Assembly (NCBI GenBank): GCA_027924025.1
Contig: AP026971.1
Coordinates: forward strand, 186,001 to 250,000
Source of the DNA: Comamonadaceae bacterium OS-4
GTDB taxonomy: Bacteria > Pseudomonadota > Gammaproteobacteria > Burkholderiales > Burkholderiaceae_C
DNA: 64,000 bases
Reading direction: 5' to 3'
Shown here one piece after another: positions 27,587 to 38,340 of the stretch. Positions within the stretch are counted from its first letter, which is position 1, and every line of letters starts with the position of its first letter. The notes under the pieces were generated by a model. That model saw only the letters and a program-made list of their open reading frames with translations, made no database searches and had not been told where the DNA came from. Made by a program: the position numbers and the translations under genes.

Positions 27587-30502
27587 TCATCCATTGGTGC
27601 CAGTTATCGATGCATTTGGCCGCGAAGGCAGGATTTGGTCAGCATAGCGGTCAACCGGGAAGCGAAACACACCCCGCAAGTTGATGCTCTCCAGCCTGGT
27701 GGGCGCAATCTTCCCGATCAGTTCCGGTGGAATGACCTGGCGGCGGTTCGACCAGCGATCCAGGACCGCCTGCATCTGTGAGGTATTCCACGCCATCACG
27801 ATGTTGGCCATCAGGCTCAACGCATCGGCCACAGCCTGCATTTCATCGACACGTTTGGCCTGCGCCGGGCTGATCCGGCCGGTATAAATGGCGCGCTTGA
27901 GGGCGTTAACAGCCTCGCCCCGATTGAGCACCCGGCGCAACTCGTTCCTGAAAGCGTCCTTGACAAAGTAGTCAGCCAAAAACGCCGTACGCAGCAACCG
28001 CCCCAATTGCACGCCAGCCTCATAGATTGGATCGCCCTGGGCGGCAGAACCGAACCGCGCAAGAGCTGCCACCGCACTGGCATGTCCGCTCATGACCGAG
28101 GCTGCCAGGTGCACCAGACTATCCCAATGCTTTTCGATCAAAGCGACGTCGACATTGGCTTCGCACACCGCAGCGATTTCTGCGGGCACTTTGGTGCCGC
28201 GTGGCACAAAGAGGTGGCGCTGTTTGAGTTCCTTCAACCGCGGGCAAAGATCAAAACCAAGCAAACGGGCATGTGACATGGCAAAGTCGGTGTAGCCATG
28301 GGTATCCACAGCAAGCTGGCTGGTCTCCAGCTTTTCTTGGCGGATGACACCTTCAATGGCCACGCCCGCCTGGCGCTCATTGAGCACAAAGGGCTGCGCA
28401 TGGAAGATGCCCCACCGGTCTTTTACATGGGAGTAGATTCCAATGGAAGGTGTGTTGCGCCGAGGATCAAGCCGGGCTTGCCACACCCGTTTGGTGGTCT
28501 CCATGCTCATCATGTCAGAAGATGCCAAATCGGACCGCCCCCAGGTGGCGGCAATCGGGTGTCGCTGCATGAATTCCAGCACAGCCTGGCAGGCCTGGCT
28601 CAGACGCCGTTCGTCCCGCGCCCAGCGCATGGCCTGGCGAATGCTGGTGGCAGACAATTGCGGAATCATGCGCGCGCATTCGACCGCAGTCAGACTGGTG
28701 CCGTGGGCCATGATGCCGGCATAGACCATCAGCAGCTCGTCGGTAGAGCGCGGCTCACGTCCGAGCATGATCCAGCTAAAGCGCACCTGGGCGTCAACGG
28801 CCAGAATCACTTCCGGCAATTGAACCTCACCGATGCGGTGATCCAAAGCCGCGCGCAGCTTGGTCACTTCTGGGTCTTCGTCCTCTGCGGGCAATGGCGA
28901 CAAATGGAGTTCATCATCCACGCGCAGTACGCCACTGCGGGCTGCAGCGGCCACCGCATCGACACCGGCAGTTACTCTGGCCAGCAAAGGCTTCAAGAAA
29001 GTGGCAGCCTTGCTGGGTAACGATAGACGGGCATAGTGTTTCTTGGACTCTGCCTGCCAACGCTCGTCCGTGAAGAACAAGCGCGCACGACCCCGAAAGC
29101 TCAGGCTGTGCTCAATCCAGACCGAGCCATTGCGCACCGCGCGGCGCAGGGCAAACAGGGTGGCCACCTCCAACGCCTGAAACGCCCGTTCCCGGTCTGG
29201 GCTGGAGATCGAAACCTGCCAGATCATTCCCAGACTTGGTGCCACCACTTCAACTGGCAGCTTTCTGGATCCTTTGAGATATAAAGCTTGCAGCTTGGCA
29301 AGGTACTCGATGGCAGGATGCTCGCCGGTGGCCTGCCAGGGCAGCTTTGCAATGGCGACGAGCAACGACCGCACGGGGCGAATTCCATCAATCAATCCCT
29401 CGCGGACCAGGGAGGCCCTGCTCGGTGGTTTGCGTTTCTGGGTTTCGGTGATCAAGGCTTCAAGACGGGCACGCAACTCAGCATCTGGCACCGCACCTTG
29501 CGCGCTCAAGGCAACAAGTTCGCCGAGCAGCGTTTTGTACATTGCGGCCCAATTGACGGTAGCGGGGACATCGGCGGCAGCCTGACGCCACAGATCGGCG
29601 ATCCGGCGCTGCACCATAAGGATCAACTGGTCTGTGGTGGTGAACAGGCAATACCGAAGAAAGCATGCGACCTCCACGGTGCGCGCTGGCTCTTTGATCT
29701 TGGCTCCGGCTGAGGGCGGCCTGGAGACAAGTCGGCGCGCGTAGCGGCGCAAGATGAGATCGGGGATGTCTGCCAGGTGCTTATGAACGTCCAGCGTGTA
29801 AAGCAGGTCGATGCGCTCCAGTACCTCGCTGATTTGGCGGGTTGAGTGTTTCGCCGGTGCAGCCCATAGCCAACTCTGCTGGGTTTGTCCATCTGGGCGC
29901 AGCTCTGAAACTGAGGCTCGCCAGCGATCAAGTGTTGCTGGATCAACGCTGGCGGCGATGGCGGTGCCTGTTTCAACTTCAAGCTGGGCAAGTGCCGCCG
30001 CAATCAGTGTCCGAATTGCCCGCTCGTGCACGATCACCAGCTTGTTCTTGTACAGCCATTGACGCGCCCGCACGAGTAGCTGATCGCGGTCGGCGCAGCG
30101 CGCCACTTCGTCGCGCAGTTCACGTACCAGTGAGCGGCGCTGGTGCTCGCTCATCCACTGGAATCCAAGGACCGTGCAGGCTACTTGTTGGTGATCGAAT
30201 AGCGTGCGCCCGCGTTCATACATGGCTCTCAGCGAGGCGACTTCTGGTGCTGCAATGCCAAGCTCGTTGCCAAGGTGGCGCCACAAGGCTACTGGAATTA
30301 CCCGAAAGGCACCGAGCAAACGCCCACTCATGCGCAGGAAACCAATATGGAGCGCCAGACCAAGCTTGTGGGAATCACCTCGGCGTGCATTGATTGCGTC
30401 GCGCTCGGCACCATCGAAGGTGAAAAATGCCTTCATCTCGAAGTCGCTGATATCGCGGGGGAGCCCACGCATCCCCAAAAACGTTGTGTGCCAACCCTGC
30501 AT
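27587..30502 (-). CDS. tnpA: IS1071 transposase, copy 1
   Basis: A 971-residue Tn3-family DDE transposase, the normal length for IS1071. The N-terminus MQGWHTTFLGMRGLPRDISD is the usual start, reached from the ATG at 30502; an in-frame GTG at 30514 is less likely. The catalytic regions are visible as VILAVDAQVRFSWIMLGRE, LAVDTHGYTDFAMSHARLLG and LNRGEAVNALKRAIYTGR. IS1071 encodes no resolvase, so its cointegrates must be resolved by host recombination. The gene is identical to the second copy at 47497-50412. Confidence 0.97.
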   Translation of the reverse strand: MQGWHTTFLGMRGLPRDISDFEMKAFFTFDGAERDAINARRGDSHKLGLALHIGFLRMSGRLLGAFRVIPVALWRHLGNELGIAAPEVASLRAMYERGRTLFDHQQVACTVLGFQWMSEHQRRSLVRELRDEVARCADRDQLLVRARQWLYKNKLVIVHERAIRTLIAAALAQLEVETGTAIAASVDPATLDRWRASVSELRPDGQTQQSWLWAAPAKHSTRQISEVLERIDLLYTLDVHKHLADIPDLILRRYARRLVSRPPSAGAKIKEPARTVEVACFLRYCLFTTTDQLILMVQRRIADLWRQAAADVPATVNWAAMYKTLLGELVALSAQGAVPDAELRARLEALITETQKRKPPSRASLVREGLIDGIRPVRSLLVAIAKLPWQATGEHPAIEYLAKLQALYLKGSRKLPVEVVAPSLGMIWQVSISSPDRERAFQALEVATLFALRRAVRNGSVWIEHSLSFRGRARLFFTDERWQAESKKHYARLSLPSKAATFLKPLLARVTAGVDAVAAAARSGVLRVDDELHLSPLPAEDEDPEVTKLRAALDHRIGEVQLPEVILAVDAQVRFSWIMLGREPRSTDELLMVYAGIMAHGTSLTAVECARMIPQLSATSIRQAMRWARDERRLSQACQAVLEFMQRHPIAATWGRSDLASSDMMSMETTKRVWQARLDPRRNTPSIGIYSHVKDRWGIFHAQPFVLNERQAGVAIEGVIRQEKLETSQLAVDTHGYTDFAMSHARLLGFDLCPRLKELKQRHLFVPRGTKVPAEIAAVCEANVDVALIEKHWDSLVHLAASVMSGHASAVAALARFGSAAQGDPIYEAGVQLGRLLRTAFLADYFVKDAFRNELRRVLNRGEAVNALKRAIYTGRISPAQAKRVDEMQAVADALSLMANIVMAWNTSQMQAVLDRWSNRRQVIPPELIGKIAPTRLESINLRGVFRFPVDRYADQILPSRPNASITGTNG

Positions 30503-30537
30503 CGTGAACCTCAAAAGTGGGAGGCCACCATACCCGT

Positions 30538-30647
30538 TTACAAAGCGAACAGGAAAGTCAATGAAATCAACGGTCTACCCAGACCACCCCCGCGCCAGTG
30601 CTAGCTTTGCGTACCGTCACTTATTGCACTGAAAACGAGGAGACCCC
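30538..30647 (-). repeat. IS1071 copy 1, right inverted repeat
   Basis: Inverted partner of 27444-27553, ending AGACCCC at 30647. Confidence 0.9.
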
Positions 30648-31321
30648 AAAGATCCGAGTTGGGGCACGGTGAGAGGTGAACCTGTCAGGCCCATGACCAC
30701 GGTGAGGGGGGCATTGATCTCCCGGACGAGCGCTTCGATGGTCTTGGGGTCGGAAGCCCCCGGCACAAAGAGGCAATCCGCACCCGCCTCTCGGTACGCA
30801 TTGCATCGCTCGACGGCCTCTGCAAAAACATTGCTCGCACCAGTCAGGTAGACATCGGATCGGGCCGTCAGAACAAAAGGAACTCCCGACGCGTCCGCGG
30901 CGCGTCTTGCTGCCCGAACGCGCGCGACAGCGTGCTCTCTGTCGAACAGGGCTTGCGCAGGATTGCCGCTGTAGTCCTCGATGTTCGCGCCCACCACACC
31001 AGCACGAATCGCAGCCGCGATGGTTTCTCCAACCTCTTCAGGGCTCGCACCGTAGCCCGACTGGAGATCGGCGGAGACAGGAAGTGGACTTGCCGCAGCA
31101 ATGGACCCCACGCGATCCAGCATGGTCTCCCTGCTCACAGCAGCTTCTTGATCAGGGAATCCCAGCGAGAAAGCCACGCCTGCACTCGTAGTGGCGATAG
31201 CGGGAAAGCCGCAGGACGCGAGCATCAGCGCACTACCAACGTCCCAAGCGTTGGGCATCAGAAAGATGGCCTCGGCAGTGTGCAATTGCTGGAACCGTAG
31301 ACCCCGTTGGATTTGGCTCAT
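30648..31321 (-). pseudogene. Isocitrate lyase/PEP mutase-family protein, cut by IS1071
   Basis: About 225 codons of a cytoplasmic TIM-barrel enzyme of the PEP mutase/isocitrate lyase superfamily. The N-terminal LMPNAWDVGSALMLASCGF, then ATTSAGVAFSLGFPD, PVSADLQSGYG, NIEDYSG and PFVLTARSDVYL are typical. The members closest in pattern are uncharacterised oxaloacetase or methylisocitrate-lyase-like proteins. The usual mutase/lyase catalytic Cys motif is not seen. The C-terminal barrel end is replaced by IS1071 sequence. The ATG at 31321 has AGGA eight bases upstream. Confidence 0.88.
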
Positions 31322-31806
31322 TATGGCCATCCTAGTCGCCGAAGTTGGTGGCGGGTACTTCAGTCGGTATCGTGCGTATGGGCAATCTCGCCCAGACACC
31401 GCATCAACTTGTCGTAAAGCGTGCGCCCTGTTGTCGGGGGAGGTATGCCACACACCCATGTACTTCCTGCCGTTTTTGCGATTTGGTAGAGCGCCTCACT
31501 TTTCGACCATAACCAGCGCATGCACAGATTCGTCGGTGTCGAAAAACGGCTCACGTTGCTTGCGTGGTTGCTTTAGGCAGCGCGTTCGAATCTCCTCGGG
31601 ACGATTCAAGACAGGTTTACCGGGCAAACGCTCCGCAACTCCTATGTGGCCGTGTCAACCGCGCGTTGTTCCGGATCTGTTCACCTACTCGCCAAAACGG
31701 AGTAGATAGCTACCCCCAGATTCTGAGAGTGAAGTGGTGCAAGGCGATGTCTTCAACAAAGACGATTTGTACGAGGCATTAAGCAAGCACAGAGTGGGAA
31801 TAGCGA
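31322..31806. other. Degenerate stretch between PEP-mutase' and glnS
   Basis: A 485-base interval with no intact gene. Near its right end the plus strand reads VVQGDVFNKDDLYEALSKH, which resembles a piece of an NAD(P)-binding epimerase-like protein, but stops lie close by. On the minus strand a reading EPFFDTDESVHALVMVEK ends in a stop and could be the tail of a lost gene. Neither can be named with confidence. Confidence 0.4.
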
Positions 31807-33666
<1,860 letters not shown>

Positions 33667-33735
33667 GCAGTCATTCTAAGGAGAGGCGGAAGCTCCAAGA
33701 TAATCAAGGTCTAACCCACAACAGGTGTCACGCGC

Positions 33736-34587
33736 TTGAACCAAAGCACTCCCTTGCCGAACGCCTCTCTGCTGAACCAGCTGTTACGGTTCACCCCCAC
33801 GGCGCGCATGTTTTTCTCGGGAAATCTCTGTACCCTGACGCAGGGATCCGAGGCTGACGGCCTCAAGCAGGGGACGATGCACCTGCTGAGTCGCGGCGAG
33901 CTGCAACTGACGCGCAAGGGCTTTGCGCCGCTGAACGTGCGGGCGCCCAGCGTGCTGTTGCTTCCCCGCGCGTTGGAGCACTGGGTTCAGGGCTCAGGGC
34001 CGCAGGGGGTGGACCTGATGTGCGCCACCCTCAGTGAATTGGCGCCGCCGCTGGACATGATCTTGCCGGACGTCACGGTGATTGACTTGACCGCCACGTC
34101 ATCGCTGCAGCGACCGGTAGAGCTGCTGTTCGAGGAGGCCGAGGCACGTGCTTTTGGTTATCGGGCAGCGATCGACCGCCTGCTGCAATACACCTTCGTG
34201 GTGCTTGTGCGTCACCTGATTGATCGGCAACTGCTGTCCGGCGGTGTGCTGGAGGCCATGGTCGACAGCCGTCTGGGTGTGGTGCTGTCCATGCTGCACG
34301 AATCGCCAGAGCACGACTGGACGCTTGACAGCATGGCGGAGCTGGCGCACCTGTCCCGGTCTGCCTTTGCCCTGCGCTTTGTCCAGGTGGTGGGCATACC
34401 GCCGTTGACCTACTTGACCCACTGGCGCATGGCGGTTGCCCGCAACCTACTCGCGCAAGGGCAGGCAGTGAAGGCGGTGGCCTCTCAGGTGGGCTACGGT
34501 AATGCCACCGCATTCGCGCGAGCGTTTCAACGGGCCTCGGGGCAATCGCCCAGCGCTTGGCAGATGGAGCATCTGAGTCAGCCGTAG
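33736..34587 (+). CDS. AraC-family regulator of cluster A
   Basis: A 283-residue transcription factor. The N-terminal half (residues 10-170) resembles the cupin-type sensor domain found in RclR-like regulators. The C-terminal 100 residues hold two helix-turn-helix motifs (LDSMAELAHLSRSAFALRF and AVKAVASQVGYGNATAFARAF). The start is TTG at 33736; the only other candidate is an internal Met at residue 25, which would cut into the domain. It precedes the redox genes in the same direction and is probably their activator. RclR senses reactive chlorine through cysteines; here Cys is present in GNLCTL and LMCATL. Its role as a hypochlorite sensor is inference. Confidence 0.85.
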   Translation: MNQSTPLPNASLLNQLLRFTPTARMFFSGNLCTLTQGSEADGLKQGTMHLLSRGELQLTRKGFAPLNVRAPSVLLLPRALEHWVQGSGPQGVDLMCATLSELAPPLDMILPDVTVIDLTATSSLQRPVELLFEEAEARAFGYRAAIDRLLQYTFVVLVRHLIDRQLLSGGVLEAMVDSRLGVVLSMLHESPEHDWTLDSMAELAHLSRSAFALRFVQVVGIPPLTYLTHWRMAVARNLLAQGQAVKAVASQVGYGNATAFARAFQRASGQSPSAWQMEHLSQP

Positions 34588-34711
34588 GTCCATCGCGCCC
34601 TGGTTCTGGACGATCGGTGGCGTGATGCGGACGCCGAATGCCGTTGTGCTGTGCCGAACGGACCCGACTTCAGGTTCAATGCCTTGAGGCAGAACTTTGA
34701 AGGAGATCACG

Positions 34712-35221
34712 ATGAACCCGAGCGAAAAAGCAGTCCTGGCCGGCGGTTGTTTCTGGGGCATGCAGGACCTGGTGCGCAAGCTGCCTGGCGTGTTGCGCAC
34801 CCGTGTGGGCTACAGCGGCGGCGATGTGCCCAACGCCACCTACCGCAACCACGGCACCCACGCCGAGGCGTTGGAGGTGGAGTTCGACCCCACGCAGACG
34901 AGCTTTCGCGACCTGCTGGAGTTCTTCTTCCAGATCCACGATCCGAGCACCCCGGGGCGCCAGGGCAATGACCGCGGCAGTTCCTACCGGTCGGCCATTT
35001 TCTACACCTCGGACGAGCAGCTGGCCACGGCGCAGCAGACCATTGCCGATGTGAATGCCTCGGGTTTGTGGCCGGGCAAGGTGGTCACCGAGCTCGCGCC
35101 CGCGGGGCCGTTCTGGGAGGCCGAGCCCGAGCATCAGGACTACCTGGTCAAGCACCCCAACGGCTACACCTGCCACTACCCCCGTGCGGGCTGGAAGCTG
35201 CCGCGACGCGAGATCGGCTGA
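34712..35221 (+). CDS. msrA: Peptide-methionine (S)-S-oxide reductase
   Basis: A 169-residue cytoplasmic MsrA that reduces methionine-S-sulfoxide in proteins. The catalytic Cys is in [12 protein letters not shown] (about residue 13). [20 protein letters not shown] and [12 protein letters not shown] are conserved substrate-site segments, and a second Cys in [11 protein letters not shown] may resolve the sulfenic acid. The ATG at 34712 has AGGAGAT seven bases upstream. It is the first gene of the redox cluster after the AraC regulator. A diverged homologue lies at 62652. Confidence 0.96.
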   Translation: MNPSEKAVLAGGCFWGMQDLVRKLPGVLRTRVGYSGGDVPNATYRNHGTHAEALEVEFDPTQTSFRDLLEFFFQIHDPSTPGRQGNDRGSSYRSAIFYTSDEQLATAQQTIADVNASGLWPGKVVTELAPAGPFWEAEPEHQDYLVKHPNGYTCHYPRAGWKLPRREIG

Positions 35222-35306
35222 CGGCCAACGCTCAAGAACGGTGGGGGTCGGCGCGCCAGTGGGCGGGCCGACCCGGTGTGTCTGTTTTTTTCCTGAGGAG
35301 ATGGTG

Positions 35307-35795
35307 ATGCAATCCCGGTGCATTCAACAGGCGCCCGAGCTGCGGGTGCCGTGGTGGATCGACGGCGAAGGGCGCAGCATGGCACCGCTGAAGCTGTCCG
35401 ATCTGGGCGACGGGTTCAAAGTGATCTTCTGCTTCCAGCACTGGTGTCCGGGCTGCCACAGCCATGGCTTTCCGACCCTGCAGAAGCTGATCAAGGCGTT
35501 GGGCGATCGCGGCTTCGCGTTTGCCGCGGTGCAGACCGTGTTCGAGGGCGCCGAGTCCAACACCTTCGAGCGCCTGCGCGAGACGCAGTTGCGCTACGGC
35601 TTGAACATTCCGTTCGGACACGACCCTGCGATCGGACGCGCGTCGTCGCTCATGGCGGACTACGGGACGCGCGGCACGCCGTGGTTTTTGGTGATCGATC
35701 CGCTGGACGAGGTGCTCTACAGCGACTTCGAGCTCGACGAGCGGCAGCTGATCGGGGCGTTCGGCGCTTCGAACGATGGTCTCAAGGCGGCCTGA
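35307..35795 (+). CDS. Thioredoxin-fold (redoxin/TlpA-like) protein
   Basis: A 162-residue protein with a thioredoxin fold. The redox centre is FQHWCPGCHSHGFP, a CxxC pair near residue 50. The cis-Pro loop is in TRGTPWFLVIDPLDEV. No signal peptide is seen, so it should act in the cytoplasm. It sits between msrA and selO, and its close relative is fused to MsrB two genes later. It is therefore a good candidate for the electron donor of the methionine sulfoxide reductases. GAGGAG lies six bases before the ATG at 35307. It overlaps no neighbour; selO starts four bases after its stop. Confidence 0.88.
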   Translation: MQSRCIQQAPELRVPWWIDGEGRSMAPLKLSDLGDGFKVIFCFQHWCPGCHSHGFPTLQKLIKALGDRGFAFAAVQTVFEGAESNTFERLRETQLRYGLNIPFGHDPAIGRASSLMADYGTRGTPWFLVIDPLDEVLYSDFELDERQLIGAFGASNDGLKAA

Positions 35796-35799
35796 AGTC

Positions 35800-37332
35800 A
35801 TGCGTGCGTCCACACCAAAGGCCGTGTCGGAGCCGAAGACGCCGGGGACGGGCCCGGCGTTTCGGCTGCCGTTTGACAACAGCTTCTTCCGGGACATGCA
35901 GGGGTTCTATGTGCCTTGGAAGCCCGAGCCGTCCCCGGCCCCGGCCTGGGTGCAGTTCAACGACGCCCTGGCGCTGGAGCTGGGGCTGGAGCCGGCGACG
36001 CTGAAGTCTGCGACCGGTCTGGCGTGGCTGTCCGGCGTGGAAATGCCGGCTGAGGCGGCGCCGCTGGCGCAGGCCTACGCGGGACACCAGTTCGGCCAGT
36101 TCTCGCCACACTTGGGGGATGGCCGCGCCTTGCTGCTCGGGGAACTCATCGACACGGCAGGACAGCGTCGGGACCTGGCCCTCAAGGGGTCGGGCCGTAC
36201 GCCGTTTTCGCGCCGTGGCGATGGCAAGGCGGCACTGGGCCCGGCGCTGCGCGAGTACCTCATGGGCGAGGCCATGCACGCGTTGGGCATTCCCACGACG
36301 CGTGCGCTGGCGGTGATCCGGACCGGTGAGCGGGTGAACCGCGAGGGCTCGCCCCCCGGGGCGATCTTGGTGCGCGTGGCGGCCAGCCACTTGCGGGTGG
36401 GCACTTTTGAGTTCTTCGCGGCGCGGGAGGAGGAGGTGATGCTTCGGCGGCTGCTCGACTATGCCGTGGCGCGGCATGACCCCGCCCTCGCCAAGCTTTC
36501 CGACAAGCCCATTCCGATGCTGGAGGCCGTCTGTGAGCGGCAGGCGCAGCTGATTGCACGCTGGATGGGCGTGGGCTTCATCCACGGGGTGATGAACACC
36601 GACAACATGAGCATTTCGGGCGAGACCATCGACTATGGTCCGTGTGCGTTCATGGAGGGTTTCGATCCGGCCACGGTGTTCAGCTCGATCGACCGTCAGG
36701 GGCGATATGCCTACGGCCAGCAGCCGGCCATGGCGCAATGGAACCTGGCCCGTCTGGCCGAAGCGTTGCTGCCGGTTCTGGACGCCCGCGATATCGACGT
36801 CGTGGAACGGGTGGAACAGGTGGTGGCCGGGTTTGCCGTGCGCTTTGACCGGCATTGGACCGGGCAGCTGCGCGCCAAGCTGGGCTTGGCCGCTGAAGAG
36901 CCGGACGACCGCGCCCTGGCGGACGACTTCCTGCAGCTGCTGCAGCGGGAAAAGGTGGACTTCACGCTGGCGTTCCGCCTCCTGTCCGACGCCATCACGG
37001 GGCCGGATGCCGCACTGCACGACCTGTTCGGACGGGAGCGCCCGGCGCTCTCGGACTGGCTGGCGCGCTGGCGCCAGCGCATGGCCCGGGAGGGAAGGAC
37101 CTTGCAGGACTGCGCCGCAACGGCGTGGTCGGTCAATCCCTTCGTGATCCCGCGCAATCACCAGGTGGAGGCGGCGCTGTCGAGTGCCGTGGACGAGGCC
37201 GACCTCGGTCCGTTCGAGCGCCTGCTGGCGGTGCTGGGGCGGCCGTACGAGACGGTGGAGTCCGCGCGGCCATTCACGCTGCCGGCCTCGCCCGAAGTGG
37301 CCGCAGCCCACCGCACCTTCTGCGGCACCTGA
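35800..37332 (+). CDS. selO: SelO-family protein AMPylase
   Basis: A 510-residue SelO (formerly YdiU) pseudokinase. Family members bind ATP in a flipped orientation and transfer AMP to Ser, Thr or Tyr of target proteins; E. coli SelO modifies redox proteins such as glutaredoxin and responds to oxidative stress. The family segments are present: AGHQFGQFSPHLGDGRA, LKGSGRTPFSRRGDGKAAL, GFIHGVMNTDNMSISG and IDYGPCAFM. The C-terminal redox Cys is in HRTFCGT at the very end, as is usual. The ATG at 35800 is preferred over one at 35776 that would overlap the previous gene. Confidence 0.94.
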   Translation: MRASTPKAVSEPKTPGTGPAFRLPFDNSFFRDMQGFYVPWKPEPSPAPAWVQFNDALALELGLEPATLKSATGLAWLSGVEMPAEAAPLAQAYAGHQFGQFSPHLGDGRALLLGELIDTAGQRRDLALKGSGRTPFSRRGDGKAALGPALREYLMGEAMHALGIPTTRALAVIRTGERVNREGSPPGAILVRVAASHLRVGTFEFFAAREEEVMLRRLLDYAVARHDPALAKLSDKPIPMLEAVCERQAQLIARWMGVGFIHGVMNTDNMSISGETIDYGPCAFMEGFDPATVFSSIDRQGRYAYGQQPAMAQWNLARLAEALLPVLDARDIDVVERVEQVVAGFAVRFDRHWTGQLRAKLGLAAEEPDDRALADDFLQLLQREKVDFTLAFRLLSDAITGPDAALHDLFGRERPALSDWLARWRQRMAREGRTLQDCAATAWSVNPFVIPRNHQVEAALSSAVDEADLGPFERLLAVLGRPYETVESARPFTLPASPEVAAAHRTFCGT

Positions 37333-37368
37333 TTGGGGTACCCAACGATTTCTGAAAGGAGACTTCGC

Positions 37369-38340
37369 ATGACCACAACGAAACAGGAACCCGGTGTCCT
37401 TGGCGAAGCGGCCGCTCCCCTGGGTGTGACCCGGTGGGTGGACGCGTCGGGCCAGGCGCTGGAACACTTCGACCTGGACCGCATGCCCGGCCGGTTCAAG
37501 CTCATCTTCTGTTTTCAGGACGCCTGCCCGGGGTGCCATGCGACCGGCTTTCCGGCGCTTGCCCGGGTGGTCGACGCGTTTCGGGGGAGCGACTTCGTCG
37601 GGTTCGCCGCAGTCCAGACCGTGTTCGAGGACTTCGGTTCGAACACCTGGGAGCGCATGCTGGCCAATCACTCCCGCTACGCGCTGGGCATTCCCTTCGG
37701 GCACGACGCCGGTGACGAACAGGACGGCGCGGGTTCGGAGCTGATGCGCCGCTACCGCAACGGCGGCACACCCTGGTTCATCCTGATCGATCCCGATGGC
37801 AGAGTGGTCTACAACCATTTCCGAATCGACGCCGACAAGCTCGTCACCTTTCTCAAGCGGCTGGAAAACGAACCGGCGGCACCGGAGCCTGGGCCCGACA
37901 TGTTGACTTGGAAAGGAGTGATTCAACTGGTGGAAACGGGCAACCCGACGCCACCGCGCCGAGTTGAGCGCAGCGAAGCCGAGTGGGCCCAACAGCTGAC
38001 GCCCGAGCAGTTCCGAATCACGCGGCTCAAGGGCACCGAACGGGCGCACAGCTCCTCGATGTGTACGCTGTTTTCGCCCGGGATCTACCGGTGCGTGTGC
38101 TGCGGCACTGAACTATTCGATGCGTCGACCAAATATGACAGCCGCAGCGGCTGGCCCAGCTTCACGCAGGCCATTGCCCCGGGTCTGGTGGGCTATCACG
38201 GAGACAACAGCCACGGCATGGTGCGGGTGGAGACGACGTGCAACGTCTGCGACGCCCACCTGGGTCACGTGTTTCCCGACGGACCCAAGCCCAGCGGTCT
38301 GCGCTACTGCATCAACGCCCTGGCACTGGAGAAAGCATGA
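37369..38340 (+). CDS. msrB: Thioredoxin-fold::MsrB fusion protein
   Basis: A 323-residue fusion. Residues 1-175 form a redoxin domain with a CxxC centre in CFQDACPGCHATGFP and the cis-Pro loop GGTPWFILIDPDG. Residues 195-323 are MsrB, which reduces methionine-R-sulfoxide. The MsrB part has both zinc CxxC pairs ([27 protein letters not shown]) and the catalytic Cys in LRYCINAL. The position usually held by the resolving Cys reads KYDSRSGWPSF, without Cys. The attached redoxin could therefore supply the electrons directly, as in the PilB-type fusions. AAAGGAGA precedes the ATG at 37369. Confidence 0.92.
   Translation: MTTTKQEPGVLGEAAAPLGVTRWVDASGQALEHFDLDRMPGRFKLIFCFQDACPGCHATGFPALARVVDAFRGSDFVGFAAVQTVFEDFGSNTWERMLANHSRYALGIPFGHDAGDEQDGAGSELMRRYRNGGTPWFILIDPDGRVVYNHFRIDADKLVTFLKRLENEPAAPEPGPDMLTWKGVIQLVETGNPTPPRRVERSEAEWAQQLTPEQFRITRLKGTERAHSSSMCTLFSPGIYRCVCCGTELFDASTKYDSRSGWPSFTQAIAPGLVGYHGDNSHGMVRVETTCNVCDAHLGHVFPDGPKPSGLRYCINALALEKA

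Larger units (their letters stand above)
27444..30647 (-). mobile_element. IS1071, copy 1
   Basis: Exactly 3,204 bases, the known length of IS1071. It has long inverted ends of about 110 bp beginning GGGGTCTCCTCG and a single Tn3-family transposase gene. It interrupts a chemoreceptor gene on its left and a PEP-mutase-family gene on its right. The flanking 5-mers differ (CACTA, AAAGA), so no target duplication remains. Confidence 0.97.

Noticed and set aside
30617..30647. C-terminal GSPRFQCNK ending on the PEP-mutase-family gene and, likewise, on the peroxiredoxin gene
   Set aside because: These residues are encoded by the IS1071 end in both cases and are not part of either protein family.
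35782..38049. A 755-residue open reading on the minus strand across selO and the redoxin::MsrB fusion
   Set aside because: It runs antisense to two well-supported genes, is rich in Arg, His and Pro, and shows no domain. It is a codon-bias shadow.
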